In this document: one piece after another, positions 54,160 to 61,862 of the stretch
How positions within the stretch are numbered: the stretch's first letter is position 1
Layout: every line of letters starts with the position of its first letter
Assembly (NCBI GenBank): GCA_022790855.1
Contig: JAAVYA010000006.1
Span: forward strand, 111,510-175,509
Source: Lachnospiraceae bacterium
GTDB taxonomy: Bacteria > Bacillota > Clostridia > Lachnospirales > Lachnospiraceae
Length of the DNA: 64,000 nt
Direction of reading: 5' to 3'
Program-made: the position numbers and the translations under genes
The notes under the pieces: generated by a model
Database searches by the model: none
The model's input: the letters and a program-made list of their open reading frames with translations, nothing else
Told to the model about the DNA's origin: nothing

Positions 54160-55326
54160 TTATTCTCCTAAAACTGCCTCCAGGCTAAAATTGGAAATAT
54201 AGTCCACATATGTCTGATACGTCACGCCGTCTCCTACCAATCCCATAATCCCTTCCTGATCCATGGGATGGCCGTTCAAAAAGCTTGCTTCATATTGATC
54301 TGCATTTTCGGCATTTACCTCAAAGGATATAATGGTGGCAAAATTAGGAGCTTTTCCGTTTTCATCCTTAATGATATTGCCGTCAGCATAGTTATACAAA
54401 AGACAGGAAGCCAGAACCGTTGCGATTTTGGAACCGCCGTCTCCGCAGGCAATCGTTCCGTCTTTGATGTAAGGAATTGTTTCGGAGGTGGTATCGGAGC
54501 AATACAACGCCATTTCGGTACTGCTATGGTTTTCCAAAGCCGCAATGGCTGCGATGGCAAAGTCTCCGGTGAGGCAATACGTAGCCTCTGCATCTGCATT
54601 TCCGGAAATCATATCGTCTTCCTTTGCAGTAGCCTCTGTGGGATCAGAGCATCTGGCCGTGCCCACGACTTCTCCTCCTTCTTTTGTAAAGGTATCTGTA
54701 AATCCCGCTACTCTGGCGTCATGTACCACGTCTCCCACAGAGCCGCCCAAAACAAGGGCTTTTTGAATTCCGTCCGCCTTCATGCGTTTTGCAATGTTGG
54801 CTCCCAGCTCGTAATTGTCTACGCCTACGCAGCCTACATAATATTCATTTTCTTCCAATTGTTTGATCATTTCCTCTTCTGTGGGAACCTGGTCAAACAT
54901 GACAAAAGGCACTTTTGCCTCTTTGGCCGTATTGGAAATTGTGGTATAAAGCGTTGCATTCCATCCAAATACCATCATACCGTCATATCCTGCAGAAGCC
55001 ATAGTCTGGATATTGGTGCCCTGGGTATCGGCGGTAAAATTGTCATTATAAATCTGAAACTGGCTTCCCAGGGTCTCAAAAACATTTTCCTCTTCCGCCA
55101 CAATCATATCCAAGGCCTGGGCGCCCTGTCCCACAATATCTCCTGCAAAGCTATATCCGTCCTTTTTGGCTCCATCCTCCGTTTTGCTTCCCCGATTGTC
55201 ATTTGTGGTTTCTCCTTCTGTCTGATTTCCCTGGGCGGTCGGTTCCTTGCCATCCCCGCATCCTCCCAGCATCATGGCTCCCGTTAGGGCAACTGCCAAC
55301 ATACAGCTTACGATTCTCTTTTTCAT
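54160..55326 (-). CDS. Sugar-type ABC transporter substrate-binding lipoprotein
   Basis: A 388-residue periplasmic-binding-protein type I fold (Peripla_BP_4) with lipobox MMLGGC (Cys about 23), a Thr/Asn/Gly-rich linker, then VGQGAQALDMIVAEEENVFE and FDQVPTEEEMIKQLEENEYY. ALVLGGSVGDVVHDARVAGF is the family hinge region. The first-gene position and the RpiR gene opposite suggest substrate-inducible control. The ligand is not predictable; members bind sugars, autoinducers, nucleosides or glycosides. The start at 55326 follows AAAGGAG. Confidence 0.92.
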   Translation of the reverse strand: MKKRIVSCMLAVALTGAMMLGGCGDGKEPTAQGNQTEGETTNDNRGSKTEDGAKKDGYSFAGDIVGQGAQALDMIVAEEENVFETLGSQFQIYNDNFTADTQGTNIQTMASAGYDGMMVFGWNATLYTTISNTAKEAKVPFVMFDQVPTEEEMIKQLEENEYYVGCVGVDNYELGANIAKRMKADGIQKALVLGGSVGDVVHDARVAGFTDTFTKEGGEVVGTARCSDPTEATAKEDDMISGNADAEATYCLTGDFAIAAIAALENHSSTEMALYCSDTTSETIPYIKDGTIACGDGGSKIATVLASCLLYNYADGNIIKDENGKAPNFATIISFEVNAENADQYEASFLNGHPMDQEGIMGLVGDGVTYQTYVDYISNFSLEAVLGE

Positions 55327-55478
55327 ACGTCGTTTTCTCCTTTCGTACCTCTTTTCGCTTTCCTTCCTGATACCATAAGGAAAACTGAATTTATGTACAC
55401 ATTGTATCATTTCATTCTTTTTTTCGCTTTCCTATTGTGCACATTTTTGTTTTATACAGGAAACCATTTTCTTTACCA

Positions 55479-55490
55479 GAAAATATTTTC
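55479..55490. promoter_or_regulatory. Palindrome, possible RpiR operator
   Basis: GAAAATATTTTC is a perfect 12-bp palindrome midway between the divergent rpiR-type gene and the ABC operon. On the ABC side an extended -10 (TGATACAAT) lies at 55401-55409. Operator function is inferred from location and symmetry only. Confidence 0.4.
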
Positions 55491-55516
55491 CCTTACACGA
55501 AACAAAGACGGAATGA

Positions 55517-55545
55517 TTGATTTTTCAAATGAACTTGGATATAAT
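55517..55545 (+). promoter_or_regulatory. Sigma-A type promoter of the RpiR-family regulator
   Basis: TTGATT (55517-55522) and TATAAT (55540-55545) with a 17-bp spacer, 70 bp before the start codon. Confidence 0.7.
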
Positions 55546-55615
55546 GAATACGATCGTACCATCCGAGAAATGATAAACAATATCAAAACCAGCCCAATGA
55601 CAAGAGGTAGATTCT

Positions 55616-56431
55616 ATGCATGCCCTAAACGTATTGATTTTATTTTACAATTCTTATTCCTTCAACGACGTGTATTATTCAGTTGCAGAAATACTTTTGA
55701 AGAATATTCATCATCTATTCCGGCTGACAATTTACGACTGGGCGGAGCTATGCCACGTTTCCACCGCTACCATCAGCCGTTTTTGTCAAAAACTGGGCTA
55801 TAAAAGTTTTCATGAATTTAAGCTGGAATTATCCAGTGCCGTAGACAATTACTATGTTTTAAATCAGTTTGCCCCCATCAACCAACTGGAAAAATACGAC
55901 AACGAGCAAATTGCCTATCTTTCCATTATGCGGGAAACCATTGACGATATCTATAAAACCGTTGATTTAAATCGGATTGACCAAATGGCGGATATGCTGC
56001 ATCAGTATGATTCCATCCGTATCTACACCCACGGCGTTTCCGTCAATGAGAGCAGCTTACAGTCCAACCTGATCATGAGCGGACGGCAGGCGAAAGCAAT
56101 CTGGTCCTCTTCCGCCCAGTTAAAGGATATTGAAACGTTGACAGGGGATGCTTTGGTACTTCTGACTCTTCCGAACGTCTACGAAAAGACCCTCAGTCTT
56201 GATATTCTCCAGGCATTAAAGGATAAAAATATCCCCATTCTCCTGTTTACAAATTCCAAATATTCTCAGTTTTTAAAATATGCAGATTTTTCTTATTGCT
56301 TTAACGGGATTATGACACAACTGGACGATACCCGTTTTTCTTTGTTGATTTCATTGCTGGCTATTTCTTATAGAAGGAAATATTTGCAGAATTCAGAAGA
56401 TATGGTCAGTGAAACTAAAAAGGCCAAATAG
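55616..56431 (+). CDS. MurR/RpiR family transcriptional regulator
   Basis: A 271-residue regulator with an N-terminal HTH_6 domain (YDWAELCHVSTATISRFCQK, LGYKSFHEFKLELSSAV) and a C-terminal SIS sugar-phosphate-binding domain (IRIYTHGVSVNESSLQSNLI, DALVLLTLPNVYEKTLS). Such proteins respond to phosphosugars. It is divergent from the binding-protein gene and probably controls that operon. An in-frame TGA at 55598 limits upstream extension; AGAGGT is the SD. Confidence 0.9.
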   Translation: MHALNVLILFYNSYSFNDVYYSVAEILLKNIHHLFRLTIYDWAELCHVSTATISRFCQKLGYKSFHEFKLELSSAVDNYYVLNQFAPINQLEKYDNEQIAYLSIMRETIDDIYKTVDLNRIDQMADMLHQYDSIRIYTHGVSVNESSLQSNLIMSGRQAKAIWSSSAQLKDIETLTGDALVLLTLPNVYEKTLSLDILQALKDKNIPILLFTNSKYSQFLKYADFSYCFNGIMTQLDDTRFSLLISLLAISYRRKYLQNSEDMVSETKKAK

Positions 56432-56452
56432 CCACGCGAGGATGGCTATTTG
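56425..56452. terminator. Hairpin shared by the convergent rpiR-type and ene-reductase genes
   Basis: CAAATAGCCA (56425-56434) pairs perfectly with TGGCTATTTG (56443-56452). The left arm includes the regulator's stop codon. Confidence 0.65.
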
Positions 56453-56484
56453 ACTTATGACGTTTCCTCCTTTAACCGTTTCTT

Positions 56485-58431
56485 TTAAATATCCAGTGCG
56501 GCATGGTAGCCTAGGTAGACGGCATTCGTAATCGTCGATACTTTCGCCGCATCACCGATCACTCTTACAAAAGGCGCCGCATCCTGCAGGTTTTCAACCA
56601 TATCCGTACGGGAACGCTGTCCCAGAGCACAGATTACCGACTTGCCAAAAACAAATTGTTTTTCGCCATTCTTATCTTCACAAAGAATCCCATCCGCTGT
56701 AACTTCCAGACCTTTGTACCCAGTATATACGGTTACATATTTCTCAATCTCTTTTAACAGAAGCGGACGATGACGCACATTGGCATCCACAGCAAGTTCC
56801 TCGCGCATTTCTACCAGACTGACTTTTTTCCCTTCCATGCCCAGATGAATAGCACACTCGCATCCGGCAAGGCCGCCGCCAAATACGACTACTTCATCGC
56901 CAACCTTATCTTTTTCCAGATAATAATGATTGACGATGACCACATGCTGCCCATTCAGCCCAGGAATCGGCGGCACCAGCGGCGTGGAGCCGACTGCGAC
57001 AATCAATGCATCCACATGCTCTTTTTCGGCATAATCTTTCGTAACTTCTGTGTTCAGGCGGATTTCCACACCTGCTTTTTGGGCCAGAAGCTGGTATGTA
57101 CCAGCAAGCTCATACATCTCATGCTTAAAGGGAAGCGCCTGTTCACTTTTTAAGATTCCGCCCACTTCTGATTCTTTTTCACACAGGATCACCTGATGGC
57201 CCCTTCGTGCTGCCGTATATGCCGCATACAGTCCGCCCGGGCCGCCGCCTGCAACAAGTACTTTTTTCTTCTCTACAGCCGGGATGATATCCGCCCCTTC
57301 CATTTCACGTCCAATCAAAGGATTCACCGTGCACCTTCTGGTAGAGGTAGCCGCCCGTTCTGCCATACAGGTAAAGCAGCGGAGACATTTTACAATCTCA
57401 TCCTCACGGTTTTCCACAACCTTCCTTGGCAGGAAGGGATCCGCCAAAAGCGCTCTGGCCATATAGACCACATCTGCTTTCCCGCTGGCAATGATCTCCT
57501 CCATCTGATGGGGATCGTTTAAGCCTCCTATTGTGGCCACCGGCACAGATACATGTTTTTTGATTTCCGCAGCCAAATATACATTGCACCCATGTTCTTT
57601 AAACATAGAAGGATGCGTATCCCCGAATCCTCTCTGGTACGTACCGGCAGATACGTGGAGCAGGTCGATATAAGGCTCGATCTGCTGTGCAATCCTGCAG
57701 CCCTCTGCAAGGTCATAGCCTCCTTCAAACAGCTCGGAGCCGCTTAATCGAAACTCAATGGGAAATCCGGGCCCAACGGCCTCTCTCACTGATTTTAGTA
57801 CTTCTATGGCCAGACGGCAGCGGTTTTCAAGGCTTCCGCCGTATTCATCCGTCCGTTTATTAAAATAGGGAGAAAAGAATTGATTCAGCAGCCAGCCGTG
57901 ACCGCCATGTATCATAATCATTTCAAAGCCGGCACGTTTTGCCAGACCTGCTACCGTACCGTAGGATTCTACGATTTCCGCAAGCATTTCTTTTGTGAGA
58001 GCCTTTACTTCCACCCCGTCCGGGCGGGTGACATCACTTGCGCCCCACTGATTCATAGATTTTTGCTTTGTCTGATCGGTCATATAAGTTCCCGCATACA
58101 TACCGGAATGGGATAATTCTAAGCTCGGCATAGCTCCATGACGGCGTATTGCATCTGCCGTATAGGTAGCTGCGGCAAGAGAATTCAATACTGCCGTATC
58201 CAGGTGGTATGCATGTGATCCGTCCGTCTTTGGATGCACCATGCATTCACTGACCGTCACAGCAGCCGCGCCTCCTTTTCCCCTTAATTCATAAAACGCA
58301 GATGATTTTGGTCCGATACAGCCGTCATTTGTGATGTCTGTACCTCCCATTGGCGCAGAAAACATACGATTTCGAAAGGTCACCCTTCCAATCGTAATAG
58401 GACTTGACAGGTGTGGAAATTTTCGCTCCAT
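56485..58431 (-). CDS. NADH:flavin oxidoreductase with Fe-S and FAD domains (BaiCD/BaiH/dienoyl-CoA reductase type)
   Basis: A 648-residue ene-reductase. The N-terminal OYE-like FMN barrel has MIHGGHGWLLNQFFSP, NKRTDEYGGSLENR and DVVYMARALLADP. A 4Fe-4S cluster follows (CLRCFTC, then RRCTVNP about 12 residues later). Two dinucleotide folds (VLVAGGGPGGLYAAYTAARR, VVVFGGGLAGCECAIHLGME) close the protein. Relatives reduce alpha,beta-unsaturated substrates such as dienoyl-CoA, bile-acid enones or flavonoids. It lies downstream of a LysR gene. The substrate is unknown. Confidence 0.93.
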   Translation of the reverse strand: MERKFPHLSSPITIGRVTFRNRMFSAPMGGTDITNDGCIGPKSSAFYELRGKGGAAAVTVSECMVHPKTDGSHAYHLDTAVLNSLAAATYTADAIRRHGAMPSLELSHSGMYAGTYMTDQTKQKSMNQWGASDVTRPDGVEVKALTKEMLAEIVESYGTVAGLAKRAGFEMIMIHGGHGWLLNQFFSPYFNKRTDEYGGSLENRCRLAIEVLKSVREAVGPGFPIEFRLSGSELFEGGYDLAEGCRIAQQIEPYIDLLHVSAGTYQRGFGDTHPSMFKEHGCNVYLAAEIKKHVSVPVATIGGLNDPHQMEEIIASGKADVVYMARALLADPFLPRKVVENREDEIVKCLRCFTCMAERAATSTRRCTVNPLIGREMEGADIIPAVEKKKVLVAGGGPGGLYAAYTAARRGHQVILCEKESEVGGILKSEQALPFKHEMYELAGTYQLLAQKAGVEIRLNTEVTKDYAEKEHVDALIVAVGSTPLVPPIPGLNGQHVVIVNHYYLEKDKVGDEVVVFGGGLAGCECAIHLGMEGKKVSLVEMREELAVDANVRHRPLLLKEIEKYVTVYTGYKGLEVTADGILCEDKNGEKQFVFGKSVICALGQRSRTDMVENLQDAAPFVRVIGDAAKVSTITNAVYLGYHAALDI

Positions 58432-58518
58432 TGATGTTCCTCCTCTATTCTTATCTTGCTACTTCCTTGACAACATAAGAATAGCACAGGAAACAGATAT
58501 GATCTATCATCAAAAAGA

Positions 58519-58531
58519 TAACAGCTGTCAA
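58519..58531 (-). promoter_or_regulatory. LysR-type box (T-N11-A) overlapping the -35 region of the ene-reductase gene
   Basis: TAACAGCTGTCAA is an imperfect dyad with T-N11-A spacing. On the minus strand it includes TTGACA as a -35 box. A poor -10 box follows 17-18 bp later, as expected of an activator-dependent promoter. Confidence 0.4.
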
Positions 58532-58557
58532 CAAATAATGGATACCTTTTTCTCCAT

Positions 58558-59418
58558 TTAAAACTGATCCAGAAGCTTCTTTATCAACTTTTCTTTTTTG
58601 CGGTCTTCCCTGCAAACGATGGATATTTTCCATGAAAACGCATCGTATAGTTTAACCCTATGCAAATGCTCCATACTGATATCCTGCTTATGTATATTGG
58701 TATCAATCCCAATTCCCAGCTTTTCCCGGCAGAACCGATAAATGAGCTGGCTCTCCATTAACTTAATGTGAATGAGAGGTATAAACCCAAAATCTTTGCA
58801 TCGGCTTAAAAAGCTATGATAACAGGAATACCGTTCATTCAGTATAATCAGCGGCTCATCTCTTAAGTCGTCAACGGAAAGCTGTTCCCTGTCATAGAAG
58901 GGATGCCCCTCATATACCAGAGCATCCATCCCGCTTTGATACACTTCCCTTGCGTATAGTCCTTCCTGCTGTATACTGCCGATGACAAATCCTACATCAA
59001 CGACCCGCCGTAATATTCGATCTATAACCTCCTGATTTTCCAGTTCTTCCCACTGCAGATGTATATCAGGGTTTTCCGATTTAAATTGATCCAGTTGTTG
59101 AAATGGAAACACATTTAATACACCGCAGGAAAATCCAAGCTGAAGCTCTCTGTCTATCCGTTCCATTCGGCGTATCCCAATCTCCAGCTCTTCCAGCCTG
59201 TTTAACAATTCCCGCCCGTTCTCATACAAGTAGGTTCCGCTTGCAGTCGGACTCAGCCCTCTTGCGGAACGGCAAAAAAGTGTTACCTGCAGTTCCGCCT
59301 CCAGCTTTGTAATAATTCTGCTTAGCCCTTGAGGCGAAATAAAAAGCTGCTTTGCTGCCTGATTGATTCCTCGTTCTTCGTATACACGGCAAAAACATCT
59401 AAGATCCTTTGTGTCCAC
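58558..59418 (-). CDS. LysR family transcriptional regulator
   Basis: A 286-residue regulator: N-terminal winged HTH (DLRCFCRVYEERGINQAAKQ, LFISPQGLSRIITKLEAELQ) and a LysR substrate-binding domain. The SD AGGAG abuts the ATG at 59427 with no spacing, but is 9 bp from the in-frame GTG at 59418, so the GTG is preferred. It lies 126 bp upstream of the ene-reductase on the same strand and is a likely regulator of it. Confidence 0.9.
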   Translation of the reverse strand: MDTKDLRCFCRVYEERGINQAAKQLFISPQGLSRIITKLEAELQVTLFCRSARGLSPTASGTYLYENGRELLNRLEELEIGIRRMERIDRELQLGFSCGVLNVFPFQQLDQFKSENPDIHLQWEELENQEVIDRILRRVVDVGFVIGSIQQEGLYAREVYQSGMDALVYEGHPFYDREQLSVDDLRDEPLIILNERYSCYHSFLSRCKDFGFIPLIHIKLMESQLIYRFCREKLGIGIDTNIHKQDISMEHLHRVKLYDAFSWKISIVCREDRKKEKLIKKLLDQF

Positions 59419-59453
59419 TATATCCATCTCCTATTGTTTTTGTATAGATGGTG

Positions 59454-59482
59454 ATTTTGCCACAGTCTTGGCTCCTTGTCAA
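59454..59482 (-). promoter_or_regulatory. Promoter of the LysR gene
   Basis: TTGACA (59477-59482) and CAAAAT (59454-59459), 17-bp spacer, 36 bp before the start codon. Confidence 0.6.
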
Positions 59483-59484
59483 TA

Positions 59485-59622
59485 CTACTTCGGTGTCTTA
59501 AAAATGAAAAAGGACAACGGTAGACGCTGATCTGCTTTCTTAAATGCTTTTCTAGATGCTGTCTGCATTGCTTCCAGCGATGGCATATGGGTTTTCTGTT
59601 CCAAGGTCTTGAAAGATACCAT
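59485..59622 (-). CDS. Possible 45-residue peptide
   Basis: A short frame beginning MVSFKTLEQKTHMPSLEAMQ, Lys-rich with a hydrophobic end. A weak AAAGGA precedes the ATG. It overlaps the LysR -35 box at its end, which argues against coding, and I do not recognise it. Confidence 0.2.
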   Translation of the reverse strand: MVSFKTLEQKTHMPSLEAMQTASRKAFKKADQRLPLSFFIFKTPK

Positions 59623-59634
59623 TTTTCCTTTACA

Positions 59635-60120
59635 TTAGTATTCCGGCAGTTTTGTAAAATTCACTCGTTTCCCATCAGCCACGCCTACATACAGATCATC
59701 TGTATTTCGCCCAATTTTCAAATAGTGCTCAATGACAAATTCAGCGGTATATGGCATGTCCAATGCCGGTAACTCCGAAAATGTAAACCATCTGCTTATC
59801 CCTTCCGTTGATACAATTTGATCATCTGTTTCATTGTCCAGTTCCGCAAAAAAATAGTAATTCTGCCGGATTTCTCCTTTTATACTTCGTAAAGTAACAT
59901 ACCGCATCAAGAGATTCCTGATACCTTTTTCACTGATTTGCAATTCTTCTTTCAGCTCTCTCAATACACATGCTTTTGGATCGTTTAGTTCATTCTCTTC
60001 AAAATGGCCTCCCGCAGATCCCACCCATGTATCGCTCACAACTTTGCCGCACTGCCGAAAAAGCAATAACATTTCATCCCCTTTTGTTATGTACCAACAG
60101 TTCCTTACAAATCTCTGCAT
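59635..60120 (-). CDS. Nudix hydrolase, second copy
   Basis: A 161-residue protein unrelated in detail to the one at 27844. It has N-terminal RNCWYITKGDEMLLLFR, Nudix box GGHFEENELNDPKACVLREL ending LKEELQ, and aromatic FAELDNETDDQIVSTEGISR. The substrate is unknown. The 5' end is read through what looks like the remnant of an Rpn-family gene in another frame, so the true start is uncertain; the ATG at 60120 lacks a well-spaced SD. Confidence 0.82.
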   Translation of the reverse strand: MQRFVRNCWYITKGDEMLLLFRQCGKVVSDTWVGSAGGHFEENELNDPKACVLRELKEELQISEKGIRNLLMRYVTLRSIKGEIRQNYYFFAELDNETDDQIVSTEGISRWFTFSELPALDMPYTAEFVIEHYLKIGRNTDDLYVGVADGKRVNFTKLPEY

Positions 60121-60222
60121 CCTGCATGACTTTCCCAAACAGGAAATCATTGGATATGCCTAATTCTTCCCAGCTTGTCTGTCTTCCATACTTTCCATCT
60201 GTTCCGCTTCATTGCCATTCAT
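60074..60222 (-). pseudogene. Frameshifted N-terminal remnant of an Rpn-family nuclease gene
   Basis: An ATG at 60222 opens MNGNEAEQMESMEDRQAG and stops at once. One frame over, the sequence continues TSWEELGISNDFLFGKVMQD and EICKELL, which resembles the start of Rpn-family (PD-(D/E)XK) recombination-promoting nucleases. It then ends at 60074 inside the Nudix gene. Both the frame change and the missing body mark it as dead. Confidence 0.45.
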
Positions 60223-60295
60223 ATTGTTTTACCTGCTTTCTGTCACTCCTTGCCGGGAAACTGCCTTCTATAAAGCTGCTTTCTATTATGCTTCT

Positions 60296-60324
60296 ATTCT
60301 ACACAATCCCCGGCTAAATTACAA
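60296..60324 (-). promoter_or_regulatory. Promoter upstream of the Rpn remnant and Nudix gene
   Basis: TTGTAA (60319-60324) and TAGAAT (60296-60301) with a 17-bp spacer. It may now drive the Nudix gene. Confidence 0.5.
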
Positions 60325-60351
60325 TCATCTATGCCTTTGCTTTTATGGTTT

Positions 60352-60831
60352 TTATTCTTTCAAAATAACCAGCTTATTTGGGAAACACTCTACCCGCATA
60401 CTGCTCCCTGCTTCAAATCCCCATTTCCTGACCCTGTTTCCCTGCAGCATAATCTGTGGTACAGTTTTCCCACTGCCTGTTGTGGCTGCATATGCCTTTC
60501 CCCTGCGTGTGATTATGGTATAGTCTGTATCTTCTGCCACATATTCAGCCAGATGGAATCTCCCCATAACCTGGAACATCCGGGATAGCATGGTGTCTTT
60601 CCCAATCCTGCAGATTTCTATAAAATTCGGTTTCTTCCGGTATTCTGTACCTTCCTGGGTTTCCCGCAATAAAACTTGCTGGTTCTGGCGGATAAATCCG
60701 GAAAGCATCCAGAGGTTGTTCAGCTCATAGAGTGTGTCCATCACAGAATAAAATTCCCTCTGTTCCATTTCGGAGTCCAGCTTTTCATATTCCCCGTCAC
60801 ATAGCACAGTGTTTACGGAAACAAATCGCAA
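60352..60831 (-). CDS. SymE-like protein with a long N-terminal extension
   Basis: A 159-residue protein. The last 40 residues (KTVPQIMLQGNRVRKWGFEA, GSSMRVECFPNKLVIL) match the SymE toxin pattern, an AbrB-like swapped-hairpin fold. The first 110 residues (YSVMDTLYELNNLWMLSGFI, GKDTMLSRMFQVMGRFHLAE) are not part of classic SymE. The TTG start at 60831 is weak; an ATG at 60768 is a good alternative. It is divergent from the WYL regulator. SymE in E. coli is an SOS-controlled toxin, but toxicity here is not established. Confidence 0.6.
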   Translation of the reverse strand: MRFVSVNTVLCDGEYEKLDSEMEQREFYSVMDTLYELNNLWMLSGFIRQNQQVLLRETQEGTEYRKKPNFIEICRIGKDTMLSRMFQVMGRFHLAEYVAEDTDYTIITRRGKAYAATTGSGKTVPQIMLQGNRVRKWGFEAGSSMRVECFPNKLVILKE

Positions 60832-60867
60832 AATATATAACTCGTTATTTTGTTTGTCAGGTTTATG

Positions 60868-60876
60868 TGATACAAT
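60868..60876 (+). promoter_or_regulatory. Extended -10 promoter of the WYL regulator
   Basis: TGATACAAT (TG-n-TACAAT) 20 bp before the start codon; a poor TTGTTT -35 box lies 15 bp upstream. Confidence 0.5.
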
Positions 60877-60896
60877 ATGATTTGGAGGAAAGCTAT

Positions 60897-61799
60897 ATGG
60901 AACAGAGCAGATTATTCAAGATCGTGTATCACTTATTGGAAAAAGGAAAATCCACAGCCCCCGAACTGGCTGATAAATTTGAGGTTTCAGTGAGAACAAT
61001 ATACCGGGATTTAGACGCGATTAGTTCTGCTGGCATTCCTGTTTATGCTACGCAAGGAAAAGGCGGCGGCATATTTATCATGCAGGACTTTGTGTTAGAT
61101 AAATCCTTATTGTCACAGCGGGAAAAGGAACAAATTTTAATGGCATTACAAGGTATTTCCATTACGGAACATAACCAATCAGACGAATTGCTTATAAAAT
61201 TAAGCAGACTTTTCCAATCCAAGGTTACGAATTGGATTGAAGTCGATTTTTCAGAGTGGTACAAGAACACTTCCAAAACAGATCTGTTCCATCAAATCAA
61301 AAGCGCCATTTTTAACCGATCTACGATCAGCTTTTCTTATTTTGCAAGAGAAGGAAATCATTCCAACCGCACGGTTGAACCTGTAAAATTAATCTTCAAA
61401 AATAAGGATTGGTATTTGTATGGATTTTGTCTTTTGAGAAATAATTTCCGCTTTTTTAAGCTCACCCGCATCAAAGATTTGAAAATCTCATCTGACACAT
61501 TCCTACGTAACGCAGAGAATATTCCCAAAATAGAAACAACCATTCAGAATGAAACTAAGCTCCCGGTAAAATTGAAGTTTTCTCCAAAGGCTGCATTCCA
61601 TGTCTATGATGAATTTATTGACAACGTATCGGAAGATACTCAAGGAAATTTGTATGTGAACATTGATTTGCCGGATCAGGAAACCCTGTTTAGCTATCTA
61701 CTCTCTTTTGGGGAGCATGTTGAAATTTTGGAACCTGATTATTTGCGGCACAGTATGAAAGAAAAATTAGGTCTTATGTTGGAAAAATATATAACATGA
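60897..61799 (+). CDS. YafY-type transcriptional regulator with HTH and WYL domains
   Basis: A 300-residue regulator. The N-terminal HTH_11 domain (RLFKIVYHLLEKGKSTAPEL, FEVSVRTIYRDLDAISSAGI) is followed by a WYL domain (SISFSYFAREGNHSNRTVEP-like start and KDWYLYGFCLLRNNFRFFKL) and the C-terminal WCX extension. WYL proteins respond to small ligands or nucleic acids and often control stress or defence genes. The start at 60897 follows TTTGGAGG; an upstream extension of 55 codons covers the promoter. The GyrI-like and radical SAM genes follow on the same strand. Confidence 0.92.
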   Translation: MEQSRLFKIVYHLLEKGKSTAPELADKFEVSVRTIYRDLDAISSAGIPVYATQGKGGGIFIMQDFVLDKSLLSQREKEQILMALQGISITEHNQSDELLIKLSRLFQSKVTNWIEVDFSEWYKNTSKTDLFHQIKSAIFNRSTISFSYFAREGNHSNRTVEPVKLIFKNKDWYLYGFCLLRNNFRFFKLTRIKDLKISSDTFLRNAENIPKIETTIQNETKLPVKLKFSPKAAFHVYDEFIDNVSEDTQGNLYVNIDLPDQETLFSYLLSFGEHVEILEPDYLRHSMKEKLGLMLEKYIT

Positions 61800-61862
61800 C
61801 ATAGGGCGTCAAGTTACTTGTGATATTCTAGGATCATACCTTGAGGGTAAGGAGGCGTTTTT

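Noticed and set aside
54268..55287. 339-codon plus-strand frame opposite the binding-protein gene
   Set aside because: Cys- and Ile-rich translation with no recognisable domain; the minus-strand frame has a lipobox and a binding-protein fold.
55393..55803. Plus-strand frame beginning MYTLYHFILF before and across the RpiR start
   Set aside because: It overlaps the rpiR-type gene in another frame, has no SD, and covers the control region; the RpiR frame has clear domain motifs.
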